Below, in pieces: positions 1 to 9,320 of a stretch of 64,000 nucleotides of DNA. Location: NCBI RefSeq assembly GCF_002118315.1, contig NZ_MTSZ01000004.1, positions 1-64,000 of the forward strand, in the 5' to 3' direction. The DNA comes from Kiloniella majae. Its GTDB lineage: Bacteria; Pseudomonadota; Alphaproteobacteria; Kiloniellales; Kiloniellaceae. The notes beneath the pieces are model-generated. The model made no database searches, had not been told where the DNA came from, and worked only from the letters and a program-made list of their open reading frames with translations. Each line of letters opens with the position of its first letter. Positions within the stretch are counted from its first letter, which is position 1. Position numbers and translations under genes: made by a program.

Positions 1-84
1 ACTACGCTTTACTCGCTCTTTCTTTGAAGGTCCCATCATAAGTCTCCAATATGTAAACTTATTTCAGGACGCGACAGGGCAAAT

Positions 85-117
85 AAAAAAGCCGATACAA
101 CGAGTACCGGCTTTTTA
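85..117 (-). terminator. Rho-independent terminator of grpE
   Basis: Imperfect hairpin: GCCGATAC at 91-98 pairs with GTACCGGC at 104-111. It is flanked by an A-run on the left, which becomes a U-run in the minus-strand transcript. It lies about 20 bases past the grpE stop. Positions 1-84 show no supportable gene. Confidence 0.8.
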
Positions 118-137
118 AATTTTAACAGTGCAAAGAT

Positions 138-782
138 TTAAGCTGTTGTATCTACTTTTTCTGCACCCGCAACAGGGCCGCCCTTGGCTACACCAACGCG
201 TGCTGGCCTTAGGAGACGATCATGAAGACGGAAACCTGGTTGAACAACCTGCAGGATTGTTCCTTCTGGCTGAGAAGGATCAGGTATTTCGAACAAAGCT
301 TCATGGCTGTGCGGGTCCATACGAGCCCCCATCGCCTCAACTTCAGTGATATTATGCCTTTCAAAAACTTTGAGCATTTCGCGATTGGTCATCTCAACAC
401 CATCACGAAGTGTTTTAAGATCTTCGTTTCCTTCAGCTGCTTCTTCTGAAACAGACGACAACGCACGTTGAAGATTATCCATAACACCGATCAGATCTGT
501 CACCAGCTTTTGCGGAGCGTACTTGATAGCATCTTCTTTATCACGACGGGTACGATTACGAAGATTTTCCATGTCTGCCATTGTACGCAACAGCTTATCA
601 GTCAGCTGTGCATTCTGAGCATCCAGTTCAGCAACTCTGACAGCGTCTGACTTTGCTTCTTCAGCCGCAGCGCCAGTATCAACGGTTGTTTCCTCGGCTG
701 CTTCTTCGTTTACAAGATCATCAGGAATCTGATCTTCAGCAACAACGTTCTCTTCCGAATTTTGTTTTTCCGTTTCGGACAT
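138..782 (-). CDS. grpE: Nucleotide exchange factor GrpE
   Basis: Cochaperone that releases ADP from DnaK in the cytoplasmic DnaK/DnaJ cycle. The 214-residue product has an acidic, Glu/Ala-rich N-terminus of about 50 residues, then a long coiled-coil segment, then the conserved C-terminal beta domain with the GrpE signature ending LHDRLLRPARVGVAKG. Length is normal for alphaproteobacteria. It lies 79 bases downstream of hrcA on the same strand, so the two are probably co-transcribed heat-shock genes. A terminator follows directly. dnaK is not inside the window. Confidence 0.97.
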   Translation of the reverse strand: MSETEKQNSEENVVAEDQIPDDLVNEEAAEETTVDTGAAAEEAKSDAVRVAELDAQNAQLTDKLLRTMADMENLRNRTRRDKEDAIKYAPQKLVTDLIGVMDNLQRALSSVSEEAAEGNEDLKTLRDGVEMTNREMLKVFERHNITEVEAMGARMDPHSHEALFEIPDPSQPEGTILQVVQPGFRLHDRLLRPARVGVAKGGPVAGAEKVDTTA

Positions 783-861
783 TTTCCGCTAACCAATCTT
801 CTCTTTTAAGTTACCAACTTTGGGACAACACAGGATTTCAGCCCTGTTTATCCAGCTATTT

Positions 862-1938
862 TCATCCAACCATTCGACCAAGTATTTTGGCGGTGTAATC
901 CACCATCGGAATGATTCGGGCATAGTCAATTCGCGTTGGACCAATGACCCCGATCGCTCCGACAACCTGTTGTCGAGTATTTTTATAAGGTGCCATTACT
1001 ACAGAACACCCCGCTTGGGCAAACAATTCATTTTCAGAACCGATAAAGATCTGGACACCCTCTGCCGTTTTTGTCATTTCCAACAAACGAACCAGAGACT
1101 CTCGTTTTTCCAATGCAGAGAATAGATGGCGTACCCTTTCCAGATCTTCAAGGGCATTTATATCTTCAAGTAACTGAGCCTGCCCCCTAACAATCAACGC
1201 GCCATTAGAACTGCCATTGATATCTTCGGCCCATGTTGCCAGTCCCAGCTCAACAACTTTCTGCGAAACCTGATCCAACATGGCCTGATGTTCTTTAAGC
1301 TCGGTTTGAATCTCCTGTATCGCCTCTTCCAGAGTCCGCCCAATCAAACGCGCAGCCAAAAAGTTTGACGCTTCCACAAGGGCAGAAGGCGGCAATCCCA
1401 AGGGAATATCGACAACTCTGTTTTCAACAGATCCTGAATCAGAGACCAGCACAACCAAGGCCCGTCCAGGTGCAAGGGATACAAACTCAATATGTTTTAG
1501 AGGCTCAGATAGTTTAGGCGCAACAACCAGACCTGCGCACTGGGAAAGACCGGATAACATACCGGTGGCCTCTTCCAATAGCTGAGGCATGGATTTCCCC
1601 CCGGCGGCGCACTGTGCTTTTATCTGGCTACGCTCGTCTTTGCTAAGGTTCCCATGCTCCAGTAAACCGTTCACATAAAGCCGAAGGCCGACATCCGTAG
1701 GTAACCGCCCGGCAGAAGTATGTTTGGCAAATAAAAGCCCCATATCCTCTAAATCTGCCATGACATTACGAATTGTTGCAGGGGACAGGTCCATACCCAG
1801 CTTGCGCGATAGTGTCCGTGACCCAATGGGTTCCCCGGTTTCCACATAAGCATCAACCACCAGGCGGAAAATCTCACGCGAGCGGTCATTCATGCCAGCA
1901 ATTGCACCGGATATCAGGGATGTCTCATTAAATTTCAC
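862..1938 (-). CDS. hrcA: Heat-inducible transcription repressor HrcA
   Basis: Represses class I heat-shock genes by binding CIRCE elements. The 358-residue product has an N-terminal winged helix (about residues 16-90, with SPATIRNVMADLEDMGLL and HTSAGRLPTDVGLRLYV) and a GAF-like C-terminal dimerisation domain. The start is GTG at 1938, supported by AAAGGA about seven bases upstream; the next in-frame ATG, 15 codons in, would cut close to the domain edge. I see no CIRCE repeat in the 273-base gap to the decarboxylase, so autoregulation through CIRCE is not evident here. It is usually next to rph in alphaproteobacteria; here three genes intervene. Confidence 0.96.
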   Translation of the reverse strand: MKFNETSLISGAIAGMNDRSREIFRLVVDAYVETGEPIGSRTLSRKLGMDLSPATIRNVMADLEDMGLLFAKHTSAGRLPTDVGLRLYVNGLLEHGNLSKDERSQIKAQCAAGGKSMPQLLEEATGMLSGLSQCAGLVVAPKLSEPLKHIEFVSLAPGRALVVLVSDSGSVENRVVDIPLGLPPSALVEASNFLAARLIGRTLEEAIQEIQTELKEHQAMLDQVSQKVVELGLATWAEDINGSSNGALIVRGQAQLLEDINALEDLERVRHLFSALEKRESLVRLLEMTKTAEGVQIFIGSENELFAQAGCSVVMAPYKNTRQQVVGAIGVIGPTRIDYARIIPMVDYTAKILGRMVG

Positions 1939-2211
1939 AGAATTATCCTTTAAATTCCATTACCGTTAAATAAGCGATCCTTATCCACCTATTTGTGTAG
2001 GTATAATTTAGTTAGCCACCAAGCTCTGGTCAATGCTGTGACCTTCGAAAACTAACGCTTGCATCAAAACCGGATACCTCTTAAAGACCCTTTCAAATTA
2101 TTGGGCTCGCCCGGGGAAGGTTTGAGCAAAACTTTCGTTTATTTGGGTAAAGCTCTGGTCATACGTTTCGGCATAGATCCGATAATCCAATTAGGAATAG
2201 CGATAAATCAT

Positions 2212-3363
2212 ATGGGTACTGGTTCTTCAATAACAAAGCTGGATACATTTTTCGCACAAAATTCCTTTGATGAACCTCATCTGGCCATTGATCTTGATAA
2301 AGTAGCAAGCAATTTCAATAATCTTGCCTCCGCTTTACCAGAAGCCTCGATTTATTATGCAGTAAAAGCCAACCCGGAACCTCAAATTCTATCTTGCCTC
2401 AAAGACATCGGTTCCTGTTTTGATGCAGCCAGTATAACAGAAATCAAACTCTGTCTCTCACTTGGTATTCCCGCCAACTATATCTCTTTTGGCAATACCA
2501 TCAAAAAACAAGGTGATATAAGTCAAGCTTATGCACTCGGAATTCGGAGCTATGCCTTTGATAGCGAAGAAGAGCTACAAAAAATAGCCTCTCTCGCCCC
2601 CGGATCTGATGTTTATTGCCGTGTTCTTGTCGATTGTGCCGGTGCTGACTGGCCGCTCAGTCACAAATTTGGGTGTTCCACAATAATGGCCAAAGAGCTA
2701 TTGTTGAAATCAGTAGATCTTGGTTTACTGCCAATAGGGCTTTCGTTCCATGTGGGATCACAGCAAACACAGATAAGCCAATGGGCTAACGCCCTTGAAC
2801 AGATTCGCGATATTTATGACGATCTAAAAGAACAAGGTATTGAGCTATCCACACTCAATCTAGGCGGTGGCTTTCCAACGGCTTACAATGCAAATGTACC
2901 TTCCATCGCACAATACGGAGACTCTCTCTCCGCTGCATTGAAAAAACACTTTGGCGACCGCTGTCCAAAGATCATTATCGAACCAGGTCGTTATATTGTC
3001 GGTGATGCGGGTATTATCGAGGCAGAGATTGTTTTAGTCTCGCGCAAGAATGCTGAACAAGAAAAACGCTGGGTGTATCTGGATATTGGCATCTTCTCTG
3101 GCTTGGCTGAATGTCTTGATGAAGCGATCAAATACCCCATTACTGTGGTTGGAAAAGAAGCCGATACCAACCTTGGGCCTGTCATTCTCGCCGGGCCAAG
3201 TTGCGATAGCGTCGATGTGCTCTATGAGAAGTTTAATTATCAGCTGCCGCTCGATCTAAAATCCGGCGACAAAATCCGTATTCATGCGACAGGTGCTTAC
3301 ACAACAACTTATTCTTCTATCGGATTCAACGGCTTCCCCCCCTTAAGCTGTAGCTGCATATAA
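2212..3363 (+). CDS. Ornithine/lysine decarboxylase, group IV (ODC-like)
   Basis: PLP enzyme of the alanine-racemase-fold decarboxylase family that makes putrescine (or cadaverine) in polyamine synthesis. The 383-residue form shows the PLP-lysine motif YYAVKANPEPQ near residue 55, then HVGSQQ, GGGFPTAYN, IEPGRYIV and the catalytic-cysteine motif GPSCDSVDVLY, ending near GAYTTTYSSIGFNGF. I chose ATG at 2212 because the frame extends upstream only through a TTG at 2059 into non-homologous sequence, and the 383-residue length fits bacterial eukaryote-type ODCs. It converges on the regulator at 3375, 11 bases away. Whether ornithine or lysine is preferred cannot be read from the sequence. It is part of an insertion between hrcA and rph. 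Confidence 0.9.
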   Translation: MGTGSSITKLDTFFAQNSFDEPHLAIDLDKVASNFNNLASALPEASIYYAVKANPEPQILSCLKDIGSCFDAASITEIKLCLSLGIPANYISFGNTIKKQGDISQAYALGIRSYAFDSEEELQKIASLAPGSDVYCRVLVDCAGADWPLSHKFGCSTIMAKELLLKSVDLGLLPIGLSFHVGSQQTQISQWANALEQIRDIYDDLKEQGIELSTLNLGGGFPTAYNANVPSIAQYGDSLSAALKKHFGDRCPKIIIEPGRYIVGDAGIIEAEIVLVSRKNAEQEKRWVYLDIGIFSGLAECLDEAIKYPITVVGKEADTNLGPVILAGPSCDSVDVLYEKFNYQLPLDLKSGDKIRIHATGAYTTTYSSIGFNGFPPLSCSCI

Positions 3364-3374
3364 ACTCAAACAAC

Positions 3375-4139
3375 CTATTTCTCGATAATCAAATAGCGTG
3401 TTTGGTGTGAGGGATGTTCGGGCTCTTTATCTGGCGTTTCTTTCTCAGGGTTACTCTTGCTTTGTCTCAGATCTTCTGTTGTCTGCGAGTGACCTGAAGT
3501 ATTAGGGCGAATGCGATAGCTACAACGGCGTCCCCCTTCTAGCAAATATTCCGCACGCTCCACATCAACATCAGGCCCAAGAACCGACCTGAAAACGGAT
3601 AACTCAGCTCTGCAAAAACCCTGACAAATGGTTGCCGCTGTACAGATTGGACAGTGGTTTTCAATAAATAAAAAGCCGCCGTCGTTATCTGGTTCAGCCG
3701 ATGCCATATATCCTTCTTGCTCTCGCAATTCGACTAACTTCTGGACCCGATCTTCGAGGGATGATGCTTCTGAAAGAGCAACAGTATAGTTTTTAAGAGT
3801 TTGTTGCTCGCGATAGTTCACCAGTTGATCAACGCCTTGATCACCGAATACAGCACGGGCACTTTCAATTAAATCTCTGGTTAAAAGAGCGTGAGAATCA
3901 CCAAAAGTATTATGGGACTCCGCTGTTAGTTCCCAACTTACGGCCGGTCGACCTGCACCTGATACCGAAACATCTACAGCTGCCTTTTGGATCATACCTT
4001 CCATAGACATACGCTTTAGATGTTGCCGCATACCTATTGCTGTCATTGACAATTTTTCTGCCAAATCAACTGCTTGCATTGCGCCACGTGCCTTTAGGAG
4101 CGCGAGGATAGCATCTTCTGTCTTTGCATTTTTTTTCAT
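3375..4139 (-). CDS. Winged-helix regulator with conserved cysteines (COG2345/SufR-like)
   Basis: Predicted DNA-binding regulator of 254 residues. An N-terminal winged helix spans about residues 8-75 (MTAIGMRQHLKRMSMEGMI as the recognition part). The C-terminal half carries five cysteines, C163 and C166 (HCPIC), C172, C176 (CQGFC) and C206 (RRC), the pattern of COG2345 proteins; related SufR binds an Fe-S cluster through such cysteines. A hydrophilic tail of about 45 residues follows. It is divergent from the MFS gene at 4252, with two palindromes between them, so it probably controls that transporter and itself. Iron, redox or a drug could be the signal; the sequence does not tell. Confidence 0.85.
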   Translation of the reverse strand: MKKNAKTEDAILALLKARGAMQAVDLAEKLSMTAIGMRQHLKRMSMEGMIQKAAVDVSVSGAGRPAVSWELTAESHNTFGDSHALLTRDLIESARAVFGDQGVDQLVNYREQQTLKNYTVALSEASSLEDRVQKLVELREQEGYMASAEPDNDGGFLFIENHCPICTAATICQGFCRAELSVFRSVLGPDVDVERAEYLLEGGRRCSYRIRPNTSGHSQTTEDLRQSKSNPEKETPDKEPEHPSHQTRYLIIEK

Positions 4140-4146
4140 CGAAATA

Positions 4147-4156
4147 GAGTATACTC
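4147..4156. promoter_or_regulatory. Candidate operator, 10-bp palindrome
   Basis: Perfect palindrome GAGTATACTC, seven bases upstream of the regulator start (4139) and about 95 bases upstream of the MFS start. The position fits autorepression. Assignment to the adjacent regulator is inference. Confidence 0.45.
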
Positions 4157-4165
4157 AATTAATTC

Positions 4166-4194
4166 AATTAAAAAAAGTATTTGCTTTTTTAATT
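4166..4194. promoter_or_regulatory. Inverted repeat in regulator/MFS intergenic region
   Basis: Arms AATTAAAAAAAG (4166-4177) and CTTTTTTAATT (4184-4194) pair over 11 bases with one extra A, around a six-base centre. It lies between two divergent genes and is a second candidate operator. Because it is very AT-rich, some of the symmetry may be composition. Confidence 0.4.
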
Positions 4195-4251
4195 ATTTGA
4201 CCTAGAAAATTAATAAGAAAAGAAAAAACTTTTTTATTTAAGGTCCCCGCC

Positions 4252-5727
4252 ATGTCCACTCACACACCGACAGAAGCACTCACCCCAGAAGCTTCCAATA
4301 ATAATACGAAGATGACACCACAGAATATCTTGCATCTAATCATCGTTTGCATGGGTGTGGCGCTTTATGCCTTGAATAGTTTAATTACCTCGACACTGTT
4401 ACCTTCCGCTGTTGATGATCTCAATGGATTGGAATTTATCAACTGGTCCGCTCTGCTCTATACCACGGCCGCGATGATTGCCTCACTTGCCGCAGGTACA
4501 ACAAAAACCAGAATTGGCGGGCGCGCCATTATGACCATCGGCGGGTTGATTTTCACTGTCGGCTCACTTCTGATCAGCCTTTCCCCATCGATGGAATTGT
4601 TCTTATTCTCCCGTGTTGTCCAAGGCGTTGGCGGCGGATTGATTCTGGCGAGTTGTTACACCGTTATTGCTGACCTTTTCCCTCGTCATCTCTGGCCCAC
4701 TGTTTTTGCAATGGAGTCTGCAGTCTGGGGTATTGCCTCAGTAGGGGGACCACTGGCTGGCGGTATTTTTGCTCAAACAGTTGGATGGAGGACGGGTTTC
4801 TATATCATGACTGTCTGTGCAATCCTGTTTGTCATCCTTATAAGGTCTAGTTTCCCCAAAAAAGAAGTTACTCAATCCACTGAACAGACAAAATCCAAAT
4901 CGCCTTTGCCATTCTTCCGACTTGGACTGTTGGGGTCAGCAGTTTTAATCATTGCGATGGGGAACAGAGAACCCGACTATGCAGTTGCTTTATTAATTAT
5001 TGGCTTATCTTTGTTTGGGTATCTTTTGTATCGGGACAAAAAATCCAACACCTCACTATTACCCAAACATGGGCTTAGCCTTTTCACCGTTGCAGGAACC
5101 GGAATTACCATCATCTTTCTGGCCATGGTCTCTTCTATCTCTTTTATGGTGTATGGCCCCTATATTTTACAAAAAATTCACGGTTTCACACCGTTATCAG
5201 CAGGCTTTATGGTTGCCTTGGAATCAATATCCTGGTCCCTCGCAGCTATGGTCTGTGCCAAACTCCCCCAAAATAACAACTGGCGATTATACCTGATTCC
5301 AACAGGTGTTTTCACAGCATTTCTAGGCTTCTATGGTATTGCACAATTCCTCTATGGCGGACCACTATGGTCCTTGAGTATTGCAATATTTTTAGCAGGT
5401 GCAGGTTTTGGGATTTTCTGGGCTGATCTATCTTCTGTCATCATTGAATCAGGACCAAGTGACGAACAGGACAAACGATCTGGTGCCATTCCAACACTAC
5501 AAATGTGTGGGGGCGCCTTGGGTCCTGCAATTGCCGGCATTCCAGCAGCCATGCTTGGGTTCAGTGAAGGGGCCAGCCCTGAGATTATTGAACAAACATC
5601 ATATTGGGTTCATGCCATCTTTTTCCCTGTGCTCATATTGGCTAGTCTATTGTCAATCTATCTGGTTAGATTAAAAAACAAAGACGCCCAAAAAGATCTA
5701 TTGAATTCAATTCCAGAGCCCCTGTGA
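4252..5727 (+). CDS. MFS transporter, DHA2 (EmrB/QacA-like) family
   Basis: Inner-membrane proton-coupled efflux protein of 491 residues. Hydrophobic segments run through the whole protein from about residue 25, consistent with 12-14 helices. Family signs are the N-terminal LNSLITSTLLPSAVDDL, the SRVVQGVGGGLI motif near residue 125 and the antiporter motif C-like GIASVGGPLAGGIF near residue 165. It is divergent from the cysteine-rich regulator, with palindromes between, suggesting induction by that regulator's ligand. The substrate is unknown; drugs, siderophores or polyamine-related compounds are all possible given the neighbouring decarboxylase. Confidence 0.88.
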   Translation: MSTHTPTEALTPEASNNNTKMTPQNILHLIIVCMGVALYALNSLITSTLLPSAVDDLNGLEFINWSALLYTTAAMIASLAAGTTKTRIGGRAIMTIGGLIFTVGSLLISLSPSMELFLFSRVVQGVGGGLILASCYTVIADLFPRHLWPTVFAMESAVWGIASVGGPLAGGIFAQTVGWRTGFYIMTVCAILFVILIRSSFPKKEVTQSTEQTKSKSPLPFFRLGLLGSAVLIIAMGNREPDYAVALLIIGLSLFGYLLYRDKKSNTSLLPKHGLSLFTVAGTGITIIFLAMVSSISFMVYGPYILQKIHGFTPLSAGFMVALESISWSLAAMVCAKLPQNNNWRLYLIPTGVFTAFLGFYGIAQFLYGGPLWSLSIAIFLAGAGFGIFWADLSSVIIESGPSDEQDKRSGAIPTLQMCGGALGPAIAGIPAAMLGFSEGASPEIIEQTSYWVHAIFFPVLILASLLSIYLVRLKNKDAQKDLLNSIPEPL

Positions 5728-5858
5728 TATTCCAGAGAAGTCAGGCAGATAATCAGATCATAAATACACCTGATCAATGTCACTGGACGTACCGGAAGCC
5801 ATAAGGTAGCTTCCCGCTCAATATATTTATTTATCGCCAATATTATTGAGGGCTTATC

Positions 5859-6578
5859 ATGCGTCCATCAGGCCGTACTCCTGACCAAATGCGTCAGGTC
5901 ACTATTGAAACTAACTTCAGCAAGCATGCCGAAGGTTCTTGTCTGATTAAGTTCGGCGATACGCATGTGCTCTGCACTGCATCAGTCGAAGACAGCACAC
6001 CGCCCTGGCTTCGCAATTCCGGAAAGGGATGGATTACTGCCGAATACGGCATGCTCCCCCGCGCAACACATAGTCGTTCTAGTCGGGAAGCTGCGCGTGG
6101 CAAACAATCTGGTCGTACACAGGAAATCCAGCGCCTGATCGGGCGTTCCCTACGGGCCGTTGCTGATATGTCAGGCTTTGGTGAACGCCAAATTAAAATC
6201 GATTGCGATGTTCTACAGGCCGACGGGGGTACACGTACAGCTTCCATAACAGGTGGTTTTGTTGCTCTTCATCTAGCATTCCAACACATGAAAAAGCTTG
6301 GCATGATCGAAGACATTCCTTTGACAGACCATGTTGCGGCTATTTCTTGCGGCATTTTCGAGGGCACTCCCGTTCTGGATCTTGATTACCCCGAAGATTC
6401 CAATGCGCAGGCTGATTCAAACTTTGTCCTTACAGGCGGCCTCGGCGTTGTCGAAATTCAAGGTACTGCCGAAGAAAAGCCTTTTTCTCGCGATGAGTTC
6501 AACGCACTACTCGACCTCGCCGAAAAAGGTGTTTCTGAGCTTGTTGAGCTACAGAAACAGGCAATCTCTGGCGCATAA
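5859..6578 (+). CDS. rph: Ribonuclease PH
   Basis: Phosphorolytic 3'-5' exoribonuclease that trims tRNA 3' ends, acting as a hexameric ring. The 239-residue product starts [12 protein letters not shown] and carries the family blocks [48 protein letters not shown] and the C-terminal [17 protein letters not shown] good ribosome binding site (GAGGG) precedes the ATG. It heads a likely operon with rdgB (56-base gap) and hemW. In many alphaproteobacteria rph is divergent from hrcA; that pairing is broken here by the 2.2-5.7 kb block. Confidence 0.97.
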   Translation: MRPSGRTPDQMRQVTIETNFSKHAEGSCLIKFGDTHVLCTASVEDSTPPWLRNSGKGWITAEYGMLPRATHSRSSREAARGKQSGRTQEIQRLIGRSLRAVADMSGFGERQIKIDCDVLQADGGTRTASITGGFVALHLAFQHMKKLGMIEDIPLTDHVAAISCGIFEGTPVLDLDYPEDSNAQADSNFVLTGGLGVVEIQGTAEEKPFSRDEFNALLDLAEKGVSELVELQKQAISGA

Positions 6579-6634
6579 GCAGATTGCTGTCAGAATATTA
6601 AAACAGGCCCAAAAGGTAAGCAGGAAATAAGCTC

Positions 6635-7279
6635 ATGACTCAGGCTGAAAAAACACACCCTGAAAAAACACTGCGGGATAACAAACTGGTTCTTGCCAGT
6701 CATAATCCGGGAAAGCTGCGCGAAATCGCAGAACTTCTGGCTCCCTATGGCGTTGATGTTATTTCAGCCGGAGATCTCGGCCTGCCTGAACCTGTCGAAG
6801 ATGGGGTAACCTTTGCAGCAAATGCAGAAATAAAGGCGCTTGCCGCTGCAAAGGGATCTGGCTTGCCTGCGCTTTCAGATGACAGTGGTCTGGCTGTGGT
6901 TGCCTTGAATGGTGACCCTGGTATCTATTCTGCGCGTTGGGCAGGCCCTGAAAAGAATTTTTCTTTGGCAATGGAAAAGGTCGAAGAGGAACTGCAAAAA
7001 GCGGCAGAAACAGGTAATGACACACGCGCAGCCTACTTTGTATGCGCTCTTTGCCTCGCTTGGCCTGATGGCACAACAGAAGTCTTCGAAGGTCGTGTTG
7101 ATGGCACTATTGTACATCCAGCACGAGGCTTGCAGGGGTTTGGTTATGATCCAATTTTTCAGGCCGAAGGCGAGACGATAACCTTTGGAGAAATGGATCC
7201 GGCTCGCAAACATTCTATGAGTCATCGTGCCCGAGCCTTCGCCTTGCTTGTAGCCGAAAAGTTTACCGCAAAGGCCTGA
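6635..7279 (+). CDS. rdgB: dITP/XTP pyrophosphatase (RdgB/HAM1)
   Basis: Hydrolyses non-canonical purine triphosphates (dITP, XTP) to monophosphates, keeping them out of DNA and RNA. The 214-residue product has the N-terminal [16 protein letters not shown], the metal/substrate motif [28 protein letters not shown] and the C-terminal SHRARAF. A non-conserved extension of about 15 residues ([15 protein letters not shown]) precedes the domain. It is between rph and hemW in the usual alphaproteobacterial order. Confidence 0.96.
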   Translation: MTQAEKTHPEKTLRDNKLVLASHNPGKLREIAELLAPYGVDVISAGDLGLPEPVEDGVTFAANAEIKALAAAKGSGLPALSDDSGLAVVALNGDPGIYSARWAGPEKNFSLAMEKVEEELQKAAETGNDTRAAYFVCALCLAWPDGTTEVFEGRVDGTIVHPARGLQGFGYDPIFQAEGETITFGEMDPARKHSMSHRARAFALLVAEKFTAKA

Positions 7280-7402
7280 ACACAGATATTGCCAACAAAC
7301 TATGCTAAATTGGCTTTACTAAGTTGGCTGTGCGAAACTGGCCAGAGCTTGTTATTGGCCAATTTATGGGCGATTTCTAACTGATTTCCAAAAGGCAGTG
7401 TT

Positions 7403-8626
7403 TTGATCAACACCCCAAGTTCTGTCTCAAATCTGCCTGCAGCCGCCCAGCGCGGATTTGGCATCTATATACACTGGCCCTTTTGCCTGAAAAAATGCCC
7501 CTATTGCGATTTTAACAGCCACGTCCGCGAAGAAATCTCTCAGGAACGATGGCGTGCAGCCCTGCTACAAGAGCTTGATCATTACGCCGACTTATTGAAG
7601 AGATCTGGCGGCGAAGGCAGAATTGTCAGCTCAGTGTTTTTCGGCGGCGGCACCCCATCTCTCATGGCGCCGGAAACCGCCGAAGCACTGATTCAACGAA
7701 TTCGAAAGCACTGGCCCTGCCACAACGATCTTGAAATTACACTCGAAGCCAACCCGACATCTGTTGAATCTGATAAATTTGCAGCTTTCGCCCAAGCTGG
7801 TATCAATCGCGTATCTCTTGGCATTCAATCGCTAAATGATCAGGATCTCCAGTTTTTGGGACGGGAACATTCCGCAGCCGAAGCTCTTAAGGCAATTGAT
7901 GTTGCCCGGCAGAATTTTGCACGCTTTTCTTTTGATCTGATCTACGCACGCCCAACACAAAATAAACAAAGTTGGAAAGAAGAGTTGGAACGGGCTCTTG
8001 CAGAAGGCACCAAACATCTTTCTCTCTATCAGTTAACAATTGAAGAGAACACGCCATTCCACGGTGCGCGCCGCCGGGGAGAGTTCAAAGAACTCAACCC
8101 AGACACAGCTGCCGAACTTTACGACATTACCAACGATGTTATGGCCCGACAGGGCATGCCCAACTACGAAATATCGAACTACGCCAATCCCGGAGAAGAA
8201 AGTCGTCACAACCTAACTTATTGGAAATATGGAGATTATGTCGGCATTGGCCCTGGTGCACACGGACGGTTGACCCTGACAGACAACACCGCTTTGGGTA
8301 ACAAAATCGCAACGAGACAACACAGAGCCCCGGAAATTTGGCTCAGCACAGTCGAACAGACTGGCCATGCCACACGGACACATAGTTCTGTTTCGGTTAC
8401 GGAACGTTTTGAAGAAATGCTCATGATGGGATTGCGTTTGAACGAAGGCATAAAGCTCGTAGATATTCAAAATGAAACAGGCCAAAATCTAAATGATCTG
8501 ATTCAGCCGAACAAGATGGAACAGCTTGAACAAGAAGGCTTACTGTCATTAGGCAAAAATAGAATACGAGCAACAATCGAAGGCAGAACCCGATTAAACA
8601 GTGTTCTCTCTTATCTCTTGGCATAA
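7403..8626 (+). CDS. hemW: Radical SAM heme chaperone HemW
   Basis: HemN-like radical SAM protein thought to deliver heme to respiratory enzymes. The 407-residue product has the cluster motif FCLKKCPYCDFNSH (CxxxCxxC, followed by DFNSH and lacking the extra cysteine of true HemN coproporphyrinogen dehydrogenase), then FFGGGTPSLM, LEANPTS and RVSLGIQSL. The start is TTG at 7403, preceded by AAAGGCAG; no ATG or GTG lies in frame before the radical SAM domain. The 123-base gap to rdgB suggests it may also have its own promoter. Third gene of the rph-rdgB-hemW group. Confidence 0.94.
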   Translation: MINTPSSVSNLPAAAQRGFGIYIHWPFCLKKCPYCDFNSHVREEISQERWRAALLQELDHYADLLKRSGGEGRIVSSVFFGGGTPSLMAPETAEALIQRIRKHWPCHNDLEITLEANPTSVESDKFAAFAQAGINRVSLGIQSLNDQDLQFLGREHSAAEALKAIDVARQNFARFSFDLIYARPTQNKQSWKEELERALAEGTKHLSLYQLTIEENTPFHGARRRGEFKELNPDTAAELYDITNDVMARQGMPNYEISNYANPGEESRHNLTYWKYGDYVGIGPGAHGRLTLTDNTALGNKIATRQHRAPEIWLSTVEQTGHATRTHSSVSVTERFEEMLMMGLRLNEGIKLVDIQNETGQNLNDLIQPNKMEQLEQEGLLSLGKNRIRATIEGRTRLNSVLSYLLA

Positions 8627-8734
8627 TCAAATACACAGCCCAGGAATTACGCCAACAATTCAAGGCAAATCTCTGCAGCGAAAATATCATTTTATCCACG
8701 TTGACAATCGCCCTAAATCATTTCAGAAATAGCT

Positions 8735-9256
8735 ATGGCCAATTATGATTATTCCTCTTCGCTTATAGATTTCTCGGAAGCCCCCGATGAAATTCTACGT
8801 ATTTTGAAGATATGGCAAAGTCATAAACCTGCTCGGGGTAATCCCTATAAAAGTGAAATGGATCCGCTAAGGTATCGCAAGCATCTGGGTCGCTTTTGTG
8901 TTGTCGAAGTTCAAAAAGATCCTCTGGATTTTATCTACCGCCTTGATGGTACCGAGATTTCTTCTTCTTCGAACGAGGATCTACGCGGTAAAAGCGTCTT
9001 GGATGGTACACCAAGCGAAATCTACCAGGAACATTTTGAAGAGTTTAAAACAACCTTCAAAGCATCAGTCCCGCAAATATGGAAAATTTTCTATCAGGAA
9101 GCTGAAACCTGTCACTATTTACGCCTGATTCTCCCCTTTGCGCAGAACGATGCTGTGGTAGAAGACTCGCCATCATACTTCATGACCTACTGTTATTCTC
9201 TCCTTTCTCCCGAGGGGCATTTCGAAGCATCACGCCCCTCAACATCAAACATCTAG
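8735..9256 (+). CDS. PAS_5 domain protein
   Basis: Single-domain cytoplasmic protein of 173 residues resembling the alphaproteobacterial PAS_5 family (PF07310). Visible family features are the opening that asks for a workplace of about 60 residues containing GNPYKSEMDPLRYRKHLGRF, the core FIYRLDGTEISSSSNEDLRGKS, and a C-terminal strand block ending near YCYSLLSPEG. No output domain is attached, so it would have to act by binding a partner or ligand. It starts 108 bases after hemW and runs in the same direction as the two genes that follow. Function is unknown. Confidence 0.75.
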   Translation: MANYDYSSSLIDFSEAPDEILRILKIWQSHKPARGNPYKSEMDPLRYRKHLGRFCVVEVQKDPLDFIYRLDGTEISSSSNEDLRGKSVLDGTPSEIYQEHFEEFKTTFKASVPQIWKIFYQEAETCHYLRLILPFAQNDAVVEDSPSYFMTYCYSLLSPEGHFEASRPSTSNI

Positions 9257-9320
9257 CTCTATCTATAACTTGCCTGATCATCACCCAGATGAGACAAGGC
9301 ATTAAATAGAGGATTTATGT

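Noticed and set aside
1939-2211. Search for CIRCE and for a TTG-started extension of the decarboxylase
   Set aside because: No CIRCE-like repeat found; the extension from 2059 adds 51 non-conserved residues, so ATG 2212 was preferred.
7307-7365. AAATTGGC/GCCAATTT inverted repeat between rdgB and hemW
   Set aside because: Arms are eight bases across a 43-base loop with several similar TTGGC words; not distinguishable from chance.
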